Shown one piece after another: positions 22,301 to 35,322 of a DNA stretch of 64,000 nucleotides. This DNA comes from Erythrocercus mccallii. Taxonomy: Eukaryota; Chordata; Aves; Passeriformes; Dicruridae. Both the position numbers and the translations under genes were made by a program. The first letter of the stretch is position 1; each line of letters begins with the position of its first letter. The notes beneath the pieces are model-generated. The model had not been told where the DNA came from, made no database searches, and was given only the letters and a program-made list of their open reading frames with translations. Where the stretch lies: NCBI GenBank assembly GCA_013397435.1, contig VZRG01000452.1, positions 143,459-207,458 of the forward strand, written 5' to 3'.

Positions 22301-24700
22301 CCTTTAATATAAGTCTGTAACAGTGGCAGTTGTAGAACAGGAAGGATTTTTTTCTGGCACTGACTTGTACATGTGGATGTTTGCCTGAAGAAATGCTGGA
22401 CTGCCACACATACACTGGTGCAAAGTAATTGTCTTGGCAAGAGACAGTATTGTTTATTTTAAAAAGCGCATAGCTATTGTGTGATGTATGGCAAGTCATG
22501 CATTTTTCAGGGCTGTCAGCTGAAAGTCTCTACAGAGTGAAGCTTTTCTAACCAACAGTTAAAATTGGTTAAAGACAGTTAAGTCTAGTAAAATCTTCTG
22601 GGAACAAGGAGAAAGAGTCAAGTTATTAATTTGTTTTCCTTGGAGTGTGAACCATTTGCATCCGTTTGGGAAAAGATTAAAGGGATGTTTTGCCTTAGAG
22701 AACCCTCCAGAGGTGGAGGACATAGTAAACATGGGAGGGGATGGGTTTATAGAGGAGTTACTGGTGGAAATAGAAAGAGGTTTGGGGTTGGTTTTGATTT
22801 CCAGTTTATTTGTTTTTAATGCAAAAGGTGCTTTTCTCTACTCACATCAATCATGCATTGATCCATATTTTACACAAAACTGAAAGCAGCTTGCTAAACC
22901 TCACACTGCATTGCCCTGCATATATGTGGAGATACATGCAAATTGAAGAATGGATTTAGATAGACGTTACATTTTGCTACTGATCTGGACAAGTGGGAAG
23001 GAAAAGCAGCACTTGACCTTATAAAATGCCCCTCTGACACCTGTAATGCTATATTACTGAAGGATAAAAACAGCCTGATGTTTTGGATTTTATACTCTTA
23101 TACCAGTATTTATAAGCAATGTGGTAAGACATACTTTATCTGGCTTAGAAGCTGGGGATTATTTTTATACTTCAATATTTAATTGTTTTATCTTTTTGGC
23201 TTTATTAACTACAGTGTTGCAGAAAAAATACTTTTGATGATGTCTGCCTTTAGTTTTGATTTTTCTCTGTCAATTCTAGTTGCTGTAAAATTAGTCAAAT
23301 TTAAGAAGAGACAGAAACAATTGGTACATAGGAGGGACTGCACATATTAGACAGTTTTATTTAAATCAACAAATCTAAAATTTCTTTTGTTAAAAATAGT
23401 AATGGTTCGCTTTTCTGAGACATTCAGCATTGCAAGCTCTGACTTCTGTGGAAGCTGCAAGATCTGAGGTGCTTTTGAAAATCTTGCCAGAGTGTCAGAG
23501 GAAGAAAGCAAAGATACCAAATTCTCGCCATGCATTTATCTTTCAGGGCAGGACCGTGTTGCACGAGGAGAGTGGCTTCATTGCCAAACTGATCATCTTT
23601 CCTTTCAGAACACTCCTACCCTGTTCCTGCCTAATCCTCTTCTGACAGGAAAATACTGTAATAGTACAAATACCCTGAGAACTGTGAGTGTAGATGTGGG
23701 GCATTAAAGAAAAGGTTTGCTCGTAGGACTGTGACTTGAGATCATGTGTAGTAATGATAGTTTAAGTTTATATAAAGTTTAAGTTTATATTAAGTTTATA
23801 TAAAAATTTTCATATCTTTATTTTCAAAGGAAACATGCAGGATGTTTGTTTTGGAGAACTGAGGAGTGGGAGGGAATGCTCCATGAGTATTTCACAGGTT
23901 AGAGAAGAGAGAGCTCTTCAGATGTACTGTCTATGGAATGATTGTGTGTCTGTGTCACTGCACCATTATTGCTGCTCAGCCCTAGCCTGGGACCTGCTTG
24001 ACCTCCCTGTGAACCACATCCAACTGCAGAACCACTGGTGCTCATCTTTGTCACTTTTACACCCAGTATGAATACTGACTGAAGGCAAAAACTATGAAGC
24101 AGGACTGAGGGCGAGCAGCTTCTTTCTGATACTGCGTATATGTCCTTTGGACAAGGAGTTACTGAGGCTATTATTTATGCAGGGTTTTTTAAAAGTCTTT
24201 GCTTTGGTGTGCTAGTACCTCATAATTGAGGGGAAGAAAACATGAGCTTTTGCTGCTCAGAACTTTGAAAAATGCCCAGTAAGATGCTCTGGAAAATTTC
24301 CCCCGCATAATATATTGTGTTTAGGAGAGGGAAGCATATTCAACAACCATTTTCTATAGACCAGGCTATTTTAGAAGCGTAGAGTTTTCTGAGAGTCATG
24401 CTTCACTTAGGAAAATACCGGAATGTGTTTTTCTTATGTCTTTGTCAGAGAGTTTAAATCAAACAAAGAACTTTGAAGAAGCAAGTCTTTAAAGATTTGA
24501 AGGGATGGGCTTTAGAGTAAATGTATCCTGTCTCTAAGGAAACTGACATTTGTCTCTTCATGTTGTACTGCAGGTTTTTGTGCTTTGCGTGATGATGGGA
24601 ATTAGTTCCAAGCCAGTCTGATGATTGATTGAACTGAGTCAACTTTTGTTGAGTTTTCCAGAGCATTGCACAAGAGGTTTGAGGGGAAAAAGTTTGGGGG

Positions 24701-24717
24701 CATGTGACAGTTAATCT
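24701..24717 (+). promoter_or_regulatory. E-box plus OTX/CRX-like pair upstream of RRH
   Basis: CATGTGAC (an M-box-like E-box of the type bound by MITF) is followed two bases later by TTAATCT, which fits the OTX2/CRX consensus YTAATCY. The pair lies about 290-305 nt before the RRH start codon. MITF and OTX2 are established regulators of retinal pigment epithelium genes. The motifs are short, so chance occurrence is possible. Confidence 0.3.
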
Positions 24718-25006
24718 CCTTAGCAGTAAGAATGAAGTTTAAGCATACTGTTCAAAATTTACTGAGTTCTGTGCTGCTCTTTGTTTTAATTAACAATCTC
24801 CTGCATAGATTGGAAGCGTAAACTTCTTTCCACTTTAGTCCAATTAAATCATGCTTGGAAGCTGTCAGCGGTGGAGGGAACTCCTCCCTACCCACCTTAT
24901 TCAGTGATTCTGTTGAATAATGAAGGAATTTGCCTGACAGGATTTTGTTGTGTTTTGTCTTCTTGATGAATTATTGCAGAGGATAGACGACAGTCTTTTG
25001 TCAAAA

Positions 25007-25112
25007 ATGCATTGGAATGACTCATCCAATTCCTCAGAAAGTGACAATGAAGCTCATTCAGCCTTCACACAGACTGAACACAACATAGTTGCAGCTTACT
25101 TAATAACAGCAG
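25007..25112 (+). CDS. RRH: RRH exon 1: N-terminus and start of TM1
   Basis: Encodes MHWNDSSNSSESDNEAHSAF, then QTEHNIVAAYLITA, ending one base into a Gly codon at GTATGG. The open frame extends upstream only through a GTG and has no in-frame ATG, so 25007 is the likely start. Confidence 0.93.
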
Positions 25113-28100
25113 GTATGGGCATTGGCAAATGGTTGCGTAACTTTTTAAAGTAGAACTTGTAGATCTGAATGCTCATTTTGTACATTAACAGCGATGGTAT
25201 TTTATTTTGTATTAAACAGCTGTCTGATGGCTTTTCTCCATGTTTACTGACAAGTTAGCAATCAGCTGCCTGACTGAAATATGCAGAAACATCTGAAGTG
25301 TGCAGAATCTAAGTTTTCCGCTCTATATTTGAAGGCAGCATTGTGTCTCAAAAAATACATTTTGTTGATATGTAATTATAGAAGAGAGTGAGAATTAGTT
25401 TCTGCCAGCTTGCAAAAGAGATAAAAATAGGGCATAGCTGTCACATCTTGCATTTTTCTGTGATGTACTCGAAGCTATCTTGAGATTTCTCCTGGACCAC
25501 ATGTTTGTAGTAATATATGTGTAGTCTGAGCATGTGAGCGGGTGTCTGTTAGGGGGATGTGAGGGGAAGGGTTGGAATGTGACTTAGAGGGAGGGAGTTG
25601 GTCATTAATCAGAGAGGAGCAGATTCCAGTTGCAGCTGTATTTTTCACCAATGACACGTGTTAGAAAAGCACACTGTGAGGCTTCACATCGTGTTTGTTC
25701 CCTGTGACTGCAATGGTCTTTGGCTAAATTTGAATGAATTATTTAATAAGAATTGTTTTTATTCTCCCCTTAAAAACTTGCTCATTGTGTAATCACAACT
25801 TCTTTTCTGAAGCATTGAGCGCCCTAGTAATGAAATATCCACCTAGCCAAAACTGAAACCTACTGTGTTTAAAAACAGGCTTTCTATATATTTATTATGG
25901 AAAATCAAATCTGTTTAGTCTTTATTCATTGACTGTACCAAGTTTTTTTTCATGTTGTAGTTAGATTTTAAAATACTAATGTATTTTACATTTATATGAA
26001 ATAATATCCCTGATGGTTGCAGTTTATTTAGCATATATGTCTGAAGTGGTGAGTATCAAATTACTGTTCTGGAAAAGTGGGTATTTTTGGATGCAAAGAC
26101 AATAATTTATTTAAGGTCTTTGGAGAAATTAATAGAACAGCTACACAGATAAGTAGGCTTCTTAAGAAGATGTAGAGATAAATAACAGCCAAGTATTGGA
26201 AGCCTAGATATACCTCTTATATTTTTATTAAAATTGATTATGTGGTATGTAACAAGGTGATACTTTCAGATTGTTTTGACCAGCTGGTGTTCAGGATCAA
26301 AGCTATCATTGGTGATCATAAAGTATCAATGGAATTATCCAGAATCAATGCAGGTCTTCTTTCTTAATCTTGCATGAAAATTAAATGTCTGGGGGAAAAA
26401 AAAAGTTGGATTACTTTGCGGTTCTAGGTTTTTAAAATTTTTTTATTTCTAATTATAGTTGAGGGAGTCTAATAAATCTTTCTTAATAAGAAATGTTTTT
26501 GACAGTGAGGTCTATAAAATATTTGCAAGTATGATTAATTGCTTTGCAAAAGCCTTACTGCAGCAAATTTCACATCTGGAAGATTTAAGCATTGTTAATA
26601 AGCAGAAGTATAAGAATAAGAATGAAGTCTGGGTACAGCTTTCATAATTATGCTGGTCCTTAAAAGATTTAAGTGTTTCTCTCGTTTTCTGAGAAGGAAA
26701 TAATTGTTAAGCATAACACCGGTCAGTGTATTCATTTTTGTCATGACAACAGGGATACTCAGGCTGCAGCAAGCTATGCTGCCTACTGGATGTCATTCTG
26801 CTTATAGTGGTGAAATGATCTGGTATCATTTTAAAAGGGTGGCTGGAAAGGTAAATTCCATGTTATACATGTACCTGATTTTTTTTACTTTGATGCTACT
26901 ACCCAACATTGCCTTGTCCCGCCCTAAACTATGTCCCTAAGCACTGTATCTACACATTCCAAGGGACAGCAACTCAACCACTCACTTGGGCAGCCTGTTC
27001 CAGTGCTAGATAAACTTTTCAGTGAAGAAATTTTTCCTAATATCCAAAAATACTCTTCCCTGGTGTAGCTTGAGGCCATTTCCTCTCACCCTATCTCTTG
27101 TTCTTTGAGAAAAGAGACTGACCCCCACCTTGCTTCACCCTCCTTTCAGGTGGTTGTAGAGAACGATAAGGTCACCTTGACTCTCCTTTTCTCCAGGCTG
27201 AACAACCCCAGCTCCCTCAACTGCTCCTCATAAGATTTATTCTCCAGCACTTGGACCAGCTTCAATGCTGTTTCAATGGGCACTGCTTAACTGTTGCCTG
27301 GAGAGACTTCATTCATTTGCTTGACCTGTTCCTCAGAAAGAGAGAAGAGATAATTTCTTGTATCTACATGTTTTTTTCTTACTTTGTTCAAGATGGAATC
27401 CATCTTCCGTCTTATATTTTTTTCCTCAAAACATTCTTATTTTGCTTTATTATTAGTTTATTTCTGTGATACTAACATTTTTAATGAATATGGGGTCCAC
27501 TTTTTCTTCCCCGTTTTTTGTTGCCTCCCCTTTCTCCCCGTTATTTTTAAGACTGGACTCTTAATTATTAAATTTAAGTGTGTCTAGAAGGATTATTTCT
27601 TCACCCTGAGGTATGAATTTACAGTACTGTTGTATGTCTGATTTCATTATTGGTAGCTGTAATATCTGTTAAAACATGCCTCATAAGAAGCCCGTATTTT
27701 TGCACTTGTAATTCTCCTTTGCTCCCTTTCTCCTGAGAGATGGCGTACTATCTGTCAACAGGAGAGCTGACAGAACTGGCACTGCAAGTGGTTTTTTTTT
27801 TCCTACAGTGTTCATTTTAGATCAGATCCTCAGCTCCTTGTTTATTTAAATTTTAGGAGCACATAGGATCAGCGTCATTCCTGAAATGTGTGAGTATATG
27901 AATATGATAGATGATGGCATCTCTGTGGCCAAAAGATGTTGGACCTCCAACACGAGACCTGCACCTGAGAACAGACATCCTTGGTGGTGTTAAAAGGGAG
28001 ATAGCTGAGGGTTAATTATGACTTTGCTTCATTTGATTTTAAAATTACTGAATCTCATGGGTTGGCAGCGGCCTTCTGCTAGATCAGGTACATAAGTTTT

Positions 28101-31100
28101 TTTTCCAACACTATTTTTTTGCTAGTCACCAACCTGGATTGTTCTTTACCATGGAGGTCAACACTGTACTTGGTGGCCAGATTGTTGAGGTGTAATCCTA
28201 GATGCATTTGAATTTCTGCTGTGCTTGTTGTCATTGCATTGAAAGTCTTAGGTTTGGTAAATGCTCCACTGGTGGCGCTTACTGAATCCATGTGAAGGTT
28301 GCTGAATTGGAAAAGCTTTTTTCTCCTTTTCAAGTGTCTATCTTCTTTGCAAAATTGCACTTGACTGAAATATTTTTTGGGACTTACATATTACAATAGG
28401 CTGCATTTTCTTCTGCATGTGTATTACTGGCTGGTGTGTACCTTTTGTAAAGTTTTCCTTTTTCTGTTTTTACAGGAGTGATAAGCATTTTCAGTAACAT
28501 TGTTGTGTTAGGCATCTTTGTTAAGTACAAAGAGCTTCGGACAGCAACCAATGCAATTATTATCAACTTGGCTTTTACTGATATTGGTGTTAGTGGCATT
28601 GGTTACCCCATGTCTGCTGCCTCAGACCTGCATGGAAGCTGGAAATTTGGATATACTGGATGCCAGGTATTGCAATTCGGTCAGAGAGAATGTTTTCAGC
28701 ACTTGAAAGCAAACTGAGAAATAAGTAATGGCACTACCTTGTATTATTTTAAGAGATAAGGCAGAATTTGACTCTAGACCTGAAGCTGATGTTCTGTGAT
28801 GTGAACAATTTCTGGAGACAGTGTTTTGTGTGAATTTCACTTTAAGCTTATATTTACAATCTGAAAACATTAAAGTGTAACCTTATATCTATCAACTAGA
28901 CATTTTAAAATAGCTTTAAGAAGGTTTACAAAAACAAATCTTGAAATGAAGATGGTTATAGTAACACAGGCACATTTGATGATTTTGCTGATAGCTAGAA
29001 AACTCTGATTGTGCCTACTGTTTTGATGGTGAGCTTGGCAGATCTTGATGAGTTCTGCTTGGCAAATGTATGTCCTTTTTGGATGGTACTAACGGGATAT
29101 CCAAAGTGAAGGCCTCTAAGGCTTTTGGTCTCCATTAAAGACTTAGCCTACTTTTAAGAGCTTTCTATTTTTAATAATAGACTGAAAAAGTATACTCCCA
29201 TAGCAGAGAGATGGCAGCCTTTTTTCAGTGTGTATTGAGATTTTAATTTACATTATTGATAGAATGTTGGGCGTAAGTGCCCAGGAGTATGAGTAGTAAT
29301 GTGAAGGCATGTACTGAAAATGTGTCATAGGGCAAATATTTGGACATTTACATAAGGGATGCTTATCACAATCTGACATTACTTGCCTCAGCAGACAGTA
29401 CCTTCAAGCTCAAAATTAATTGTTTGGCAGGAAGCCTCACTTTTAACATCTTTGGATATGGATTGATTTGCAGTATGTTCAGGTTGATGAGAGATCTCAC
29501 TGATTTGAGAGTTAGACCACTTGAAGCACAACTCATGTCAACCTAAACCAATTGAATCCTGTGATCTGAGATGGCTGAATTCCATGTGGTTCTGTTACAA
29601 CTGCTGGTGCCATGTGCTCCTGCTCAGGGCTCTGTATTACTGGGGTGCCAGTGGTAACACAGCCCTTCCAGTCATCCTTCCTGGTCAGGCTTCCCAAGGG
29701 ATGACAGGGCAGATGCATTTGGAGCATGCTGGGATTGCAACATGTGTCACCCTGTGCAAAGGACCTGACACACGTAAAAATGGAGCCTCAGGGGGGTAAA
29801 TCAGTGGGCCATATCTGTGAAATCATCACAACAGATGAAAGAGTGATAATTCAGAACCTCACGTTTGCTAAAGCTGTAACTCTTTCTGATGGACCAAATG
29901 CTCCTCAGGTTTCTTTAACATATATTGAAAACATGAAATAAATCCCTCCAAACTCTGAATCTCAAAATTTACTGATTGAAGGGAAGTGTTTCTTTGATTT
30001 TGAGACTGCTGTCTTTAGAATTTCTAATGTGCACACAAGCAGGTGTTTTTGAAATGTTTACTTTTTAATGAGCCACCTTCAAATTGCCTGCATTGAATTA
30101 AGACCTTCAAGATCTTCCTTATGGAAGAGAACTCTGACTGAATTGTGTTGTTTCAGTACACAGATTTGTGCTTGTATCTTTGAAAAATATCTCAGAAATT
30201 ATTTTCTTGCTTGTTTGTTTTAATTTCAGATCTATGCTGCCTTAAATATCTTTTTCGGGATGGCAAGTATTGGTTTGCTGACTGTTGTTGCTGTTGATCG
30301 TTACCTGACCATCTGCAGGCCTGATATAGGTACTGACTTAGGGTCAAAACTCAGTCATTGCTGGGGGGAATAAAATTCTGCTCTGATTGTATTGTTTTCT
30401 CATGAATGACTGCATAGTTACAGTGCTGGGCAGAACTTGAACCTACAGTACCTGGTTAAGTAAGTTACCTTGTTGGCATATTGCTCATTAAAGTGAAAAA
30501 TTCATCATTAGACTGTTACTCTGTTTATAAATTGTGTTTTTATGGCCATTTTCAGTCTTTAGGGGGCCACATCCATACAGAGAAGCACACAAAAAGCCTC
30601 TGGTCTCTGGCTGTGTGGGGTTTTGACCTGTCAAGCAGGTGTGTGCCTCTGTTGTTGTGCTAACACCACCCTGGGTGTTTTCCTCTCCTCTGTTACAGCT
30701 GTGTTGTAACAGTTAATTCCTCCCCTGCAATCTTCCAGGGATGTACTTGAACGCAGTGTTGCATAATAAGCTTTTGGCGTGGGGTTGGGAAGGGGTGTTG
30801 CCTGTATGCTGAGTTGGAATGGGTGATGCTGTTCAAGTGGCTTTAAAGGCTGCAGGGACTGTCAGTCAGCAGAAAGAAACAGGTATGCTACAGTGTTTGG
30901 GACCGTGAGCCTTCGAAAGGGTCTTTATTAACTCATTATGTGCTTGCCATATGTGCTTGGAAGCCATTTGTCACTGCAGTTTGACAATGGAGAGAAGCAG
31001 CAGATGAGAAGGGTTTGTGACTGTCTGTGCTTGCTGCAGGAAGAAGAATGACCACCCGTAGCTATGCTGCTCTCATCCTCGCTGCTTGGATAAATGCAGT

Positions 31101-34100
31101 CTTCTGGTCTTCCATGCCTACTGCAGGCTGGGCCAGCTACGCCCCGGATCCCACTGGAGCTACGTGCACAGTAAATTGGAGGAAAAACGATGCGTAAGAT
31201 TCCCCCTCACACATTTTTATTTTTGCTGGCTCACTGAAGTCTAAGATTGTTTAATTCACCACTGTAGGAGCATAACTTCTGTCTGAAGTATGAAGCAAAA
31301 TTTTTAACAATAATTTAAAACAATAGAAAATAACGTAGAGCAAGTCTAGAAAAAGAAATCCCATGGGAGTTGAGATATGCTTCAAAACTTCAATATTTAG
31401 AGTTTCTAATAAAAAAAAGCTAAAGAAAATTTTCCCTGATTATTTTAGAGCTTGTTACAAAATGTCACAATCAAATCAAAATACCAAATTCTTTGGTAAC
31501 TTTTCCTGGATGGCTATTTGTAAGTTACTCTGTTTTGTTTTTCTGTCTTATCAGGTCCTTTATTTCCTACACAATGAGTGTAATTGCTGTTAATTTTGTT
31601 GTGCCCTTAACAGTCATGTTTTACTGTTATTACAATGTTTCCCGGACAATGAAACAATATGCCAGTAGTAACTGCCTGGAGAGCATTAACATAGATTGGT
31701 CTGACCAGGTAGACGTGACAAAGGTAAATGAGTGCATTTTTTGTTTTAAGCATGTTCTTTGTATTAAAGTCCTATTGGCAAAGGAATGGTGCAGCCTTTT
31801 TAAACATTTCGGTTTCCTATATTCCCATTTTTCTCTTATACTGAATATTAGCTGAATCTGAGCCTTGGTAAAAACTCTTAGCTTGACTTATCACACTGTA
31901 TTCTTCATTTTTGGTCTAATACCCTTTCCAGATGAATAGCTACTTTGAAGGCTGTGAACATTGTGAATTTTCCTTACCTCTCTTCTCTGTCATTACCTAG
32001 AAATGTACCTCCAAGGTGCCCTAGGAGAACTTTTGCTCTGTGTCTGCAGAGTCCTTAGGCTTCCTGCTTGGTTCACAGATGTCTCTGGTCTGAAATGAAT
32101 TGGTCAACTCTCACTTGAACTTGTGGCCTAGGAATGAGAGTGCATTTCCAGCTCTCAAGCTGTGTAATTCCAATTCCTTGTTCTTTTCAGTCTGTTGAGC
32201 TTATCGCTTATGTAAGCAGTAGCAAATGTGAGTTATGGCATGAAATGATATATCCTGCCTGGAAGGTTGACATTCTTTTAATGTATAAAAGTCCTTGAGA
32301 AATCTTGAAGCTCACCAGCTCCTTTGATTTTGTGTAAAGATGTGATTTATGTGATTTATGGCATGATGAAAAAGTAAGAGAGGATTGGACAGAAGAGTAT
32401 GTACCTATGTTTTTGGATTACTTATCAGTGCAAACAGCATTCTTTAACTTTCTCAATTAAGTTCTGAAGAATAGTATTTTTAGCTAAAAAGAGTAATTTG
32501 AGTGTTTTACTTCTGTGAAGAACTTTCAGAATACTTGAAATTGATGACTTAGTTAAAAATTTAGACTTATATTTGTGAAGGAAATGCAGTTTTCTTATTT
32601 TGCAGTTGAAGACACAAAAAGAGAAAAAATTTAATGCTTGGAATTAAGCAATATCCTTCTTTAGAATTGGACTACTATCTGCTTTTTGCAAATTAGCATC
32701 CTCTAAGCTTTCTATGCACCAAACTTCTAAATGAAAGGGTTCTTCCTTACATTTTGGTATTGTGTTCACATTTAAATAGGGATCTTTTGTGAGAGTCACA
32801 GCTTGTGTCTTGATGGTGGTCTAGAGCAGCTCATACAAAGTGGCTGTTTACTTCTTGTTTTTCATTTTGTTCATCTCTGAAAGACCAACTAGGAGTGTAG
32901 GTGAGCAGCACTAGGGAATCCTTTGTGTATGCAGCCCTGCAGTTTTGATTGGTTTTCTAGTGGCTTGTTTTGTCCTCTTGAGTCATTTGAGATTTCCATT
33001 CCAGTTTCCATTACTGATTCATGTCACTGTCTGTCTCAGTTGATTACCTCTCTGACCTTCTACTACCCCTAGTTTGTGACTGTCCAGGTGTGGCTGTGGC
33101 TTGGCATGTCCTGGGGTGTGAACCCCAACCTGCTCAGGTTGTTCTCTCTGCAGGCAGAGAGACATGACAGCTCCGATGCCTCCTCTGTATCATACTTGAG
33201 CATGTCTATAATGCTTCATTAAACCAAGCAGACACTTCTGTGTTTCTTAACTGTATGTCCTAGAACATTTACTTTCTTTTATTTAATGGTACCATAATTA
33301 AGCCTTATAAAACATTTCTATTAACAACCTAATTAAATATTTGGCTTAAATTTTTATTTCTGTTCATATTTATTGTTTGTAATAGCATCCCAAAGTGACT
33401 CGTTATGGGCATCAAAATTCATGTGTGAAGCCCTCTCTGGTAATTGAAACTTCTGATGGGCAGATTTAACATAATGAGTAGTGCTGATTTTGAAGGAATA
33501 TTGTATGCAATGAAATGACACTGTGCCAAACACATGGCAGTGAGGTGTGCTATTAAATCCCCAAAGAGAGATTTCAGTGTACACTGTCAGAATATGTCAG
33601 GTGTGCTTATTTATATATTATTTCATTCAGGATAGCTCTGATTTCATCTAGGTGCATGGGCTTTTGTGAGGTCTTCACCTTGAGGTAATGCTGGTTATGT
33701 ATCTGTTCCTTTCATTTTACAGATGTCTGTTGTGATGATTATAATGTTCTTGGTGGCATGGTCTCCATATTCTATTGTGTGTTTGTGGTCTTCCTTTGGA
33801 GACCCAAAGAAAATTTCTCCTGCAATGGCCATCATAGCTCCTCTCTTCGCAAAATCTTCCACATTCTATAACCCCTGCATTTATGTCATTGCCAACAAAA
33901 AGTAAGTGTTCTGAAATTAGTACTAGTCTATTTCATGTTTTTAGCATATCATCTGAGTATAGAAGGATCACCTGTAAAATATGTCAAGCTGTTTAGTGAA
34001 GAGCAAAGGGTACGTATGCCACTGTTAATTTACTGAAGATGACCTTTCGGACAGGAAAGCCTGAAATAAATTGTTGTGATCATCATTAGAACATCCTGAA

Positions 34101-34933
34101 TTGAAACATAGTTTTGAGAACATATTAACATAGCTTTGGAAAGTCCCATTTGTGTTTTCTCAAGGGGATTCAGTATAGAATTTGGGTTGCATCAGCAATA
34201 GACTGGTTTTAATGACTGTGGCCAAAGTGTGCATGTCTTAGTGCCATGTAACTTGTGTAGATTTTCTTGTTTGATTTGGGATGTATCATATTCTGATGGA
34301 TTAGGATGGATTGACCCTTTTCATTAAAGTAAATAGGTTAAGCCTATTCTGATTTGAGCAAGCATAACAAATGCTCTAATCGAGCCAGTGCCTCTAAGGA
34401 CTGTGTTTTGCAAAGAGACGTTCTTCCTGTCTCTGCTACCAACCTTCAAGCAGAGCCTGTGAGCTCTGCCTAGGTGAACATACCTGATACTGCTGGAGTC
34501 AATGGAAAAACATCTGTGTTTTTCCCATTCTGTGTGTTCATCCTTGTTGTGGTTGTACACTCTCCTGGGATAAAAAAAAGCTGCTGTGATCCCTATTTAA
34601 GAAATGAAATTAGCTTTGCACTCTTGTAACTGAAAGTAAAAAAGACCCAGTTCCTTTGGAATTCCAATACATGTTTTTTATTAAGAACATTCCACTAAAA
34701 TTGAAAACTATCGTAATAGTTAAGATTATCTTATGGAATTTTCCCCTTCTATTTGGTTCTCCAGGTCATGATCTTTCTGTTTTCCCTTTCTTGCCCTTCG
34801 CAGGTTTCGGAGGGCAATCCTGGCAATGGTGCGATGTCAGACAAGACAAGAGATAACCATAAACAATGCTTTGCCCATGAGTGTATCTCAAAGTGCATTG
34901 GCATCGCAGAACTCCAGTCATTTGCCTGCATAA
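25007..34933 (+). CDS. RRH: Peropsin (RPE-derived rhodopsin homolog), whole coding span (7 exons)
   Basis: Seven-transmembrane opsin of the retinal pigment epithelium; family members bind all-trans retinal and act as photoisomerase-like receptors. Seven exons join to 1029 nt, 342 aa (human about 337). Visible hallmarks are an extracellular N-terminus with Asn-Asp-Ser/Asn-Ser-Ser glycosylation sequons, Cys98 and Cys175 for the conserved disulfide, DRY at 122-124, the Schiff-base Lys284 in AKSSTFYNP, and NPxxY as NPCIY at 290-294. SYAPDPTGATC and TNAIIINL are peropsin-specific blocks. The start ATG at 25007 gives an N-terminus that aligns without gaps to mammalian peropsin. All introns are GT-AG, with sizes 3363, 1563, 710, 361, 1999 and 902 nt. 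It precedes LRIT3 in tandem. Identity is secure. Confidence 0.97.
25113..28475 (+). other. RRH: RRH intron 1
   Basis: A 3.4-kb intron that carries the antisense CR1 fragment and otherwise AT-rich sequence. Short ORFs on both strands lack recognisable products. The minus-strand ORF at 28079-28360 has no domain. Confidence 0.8.
26955..27275 (-). mobile_element. CR1 LINE fragment, antisense, in RRH intron 1
   Basis: On the plus strand the inverted CR1 landmarks are clear: CACTTGGGCAGCCTGTTCCAG, TTTTTCCTAATATCC, CCATTTCCTCTCACCC, CTTTTCTCCAGGCTGAACAA and CTCCTCATAAGATT. The element is transcribed from the minus strand and is truncated. No coding potential remains. Confidence 0.9.
28476..28666 (+). 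CDS. RRH: RRH exon 2: TM1 to TM3 start
   Basis: Encodes VISIFSNIVVLGIF, KYKELRTATNAIIINLAFTD, GYPMSAASDLHGSW and GYTGCQ with the disulfide cysteine. The acceptor is TTTTTACAG. The donor is GTATTG, phase 0. Confidence 0.96.
30230..30329 (+). CDS. RRH: RRH exon 3: TM3 and DRY motif
   Basis: Encodes IYAALNIFFGMASIGLLTVV, then AVDRYLTICRPDI. The acceptor is TTAATTTCAG and the donor GTACTG, ending one base into a Gly codon. Placed by splice signals and family sequence. Confidence 0.96.
31040..31193 (+). CDS. RRH: RRH exon 4: TM4 and extracellular loop 2
   Basis: Encodes RRMTTRSYAALILAAWINAV, then GWASYAPDPTGATCTVNWRK. It includes Cys175 and Asp169, which lies six residues before it at the position of the Glu181 counterion of many opsins. 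The acceptor is TTGCTGCAG and the donor GTAAGA. Confidence 0.96.
31555..31723 (+). CDS. RRH: RRH exon 5: TM5 and loop 3
   Basis: Encodes SFISYTMSVIAVNFVVPLTV, then MFYCYYNVSRTMKQY and DWSDQVDVTK. The acceptor is GTCTTATCAG and the donor GTAAAT, phase 0. The open frame runs on into the intron but carries no further homology. Confidence 0.96.
31724..33722 (+). other. RRH: RRH intron 5
   Basis: A 2.0-kb intron with no repeat or RNA gene that I can recognise; its donor is GTAAAT. The minus-strand ORF at 33354-33584 is not supported as a gene. Confidence 0.75.
33723..33901 (+). CDS. RRH: RRH exon 6: TM6, TM7 and retinal lysine
   Basis: Encodes MSVVMIIMFLVAWSPYSIVC, then APLFAKSSTFYNPCIYVIAN. The lysine in AKSS is the retinal Schiff-base residue and NPCIY is the NPxxY equivalent. 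The acceptor is CATTTTACAG and the donor GTAAGT. Confidence 0.97.
34804..34933 (+). CDS. RRH: RRH exon 7: helix 8 and C-terminal tail
   Basis: Completes a Lys codon, then FRRAILAMVRCQTRQE (helix 8 and a palmitoylation-type Cys) and a polar tail ending SSHLPA with TAA at 34931-34933. The acceptor is TTCGCAG. Confidence 0.93.
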
Positions 34934-35319
34934 GTTACATGGAAAGGAGTGAAATCTGGGTTCAAGTTAATTAATCTTTTGGACAATTTCTTTTTGAGTA
35001 ATAATCTTTCCCAGCTAGCCGTTTTGTGTTAGTCACAGTAATCTTTTTAGAGAAGTTAAGGAGACAAAACCTGCCAAGCCTTTAGTTTTTGAGTAAGTTT
35101 ATTGGTCCAATGTGTCTGTCCCAAACAAAAAAGAGTAGCAAAGTGGCCACTGTGACTCTTACAGAGTTAGACAAGGTGACAGAGGGGCTAGGAAAGACAG
35201 AAGTGCGAAGTTCTTAGGTTCACTAACCTCAGATTTTTAGTATGTATTAATTCCTTTCATGAAATGCTTTCCACCAGCTTCCCTTGAAAATTTTCCAGAC
35301 TTCAAATATTCTGGATGCT

Positions 35320-35322
<3 letters not shown>

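Larger units (their letters stand above)
18902..25006. other. GAR1-RRH intergenic region
   Basis: Starts with the GAR1 3' UTR and ends with the RRH 5' flank. Short ORFs occur on both strands, but none shows a domain, signal peptide or paired splice sites. A short degenerate AT repeat of AGTTTATATA-like units lies at 23761-23803. No RNA gene or transposon was recognised. Confidence 0.7.
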
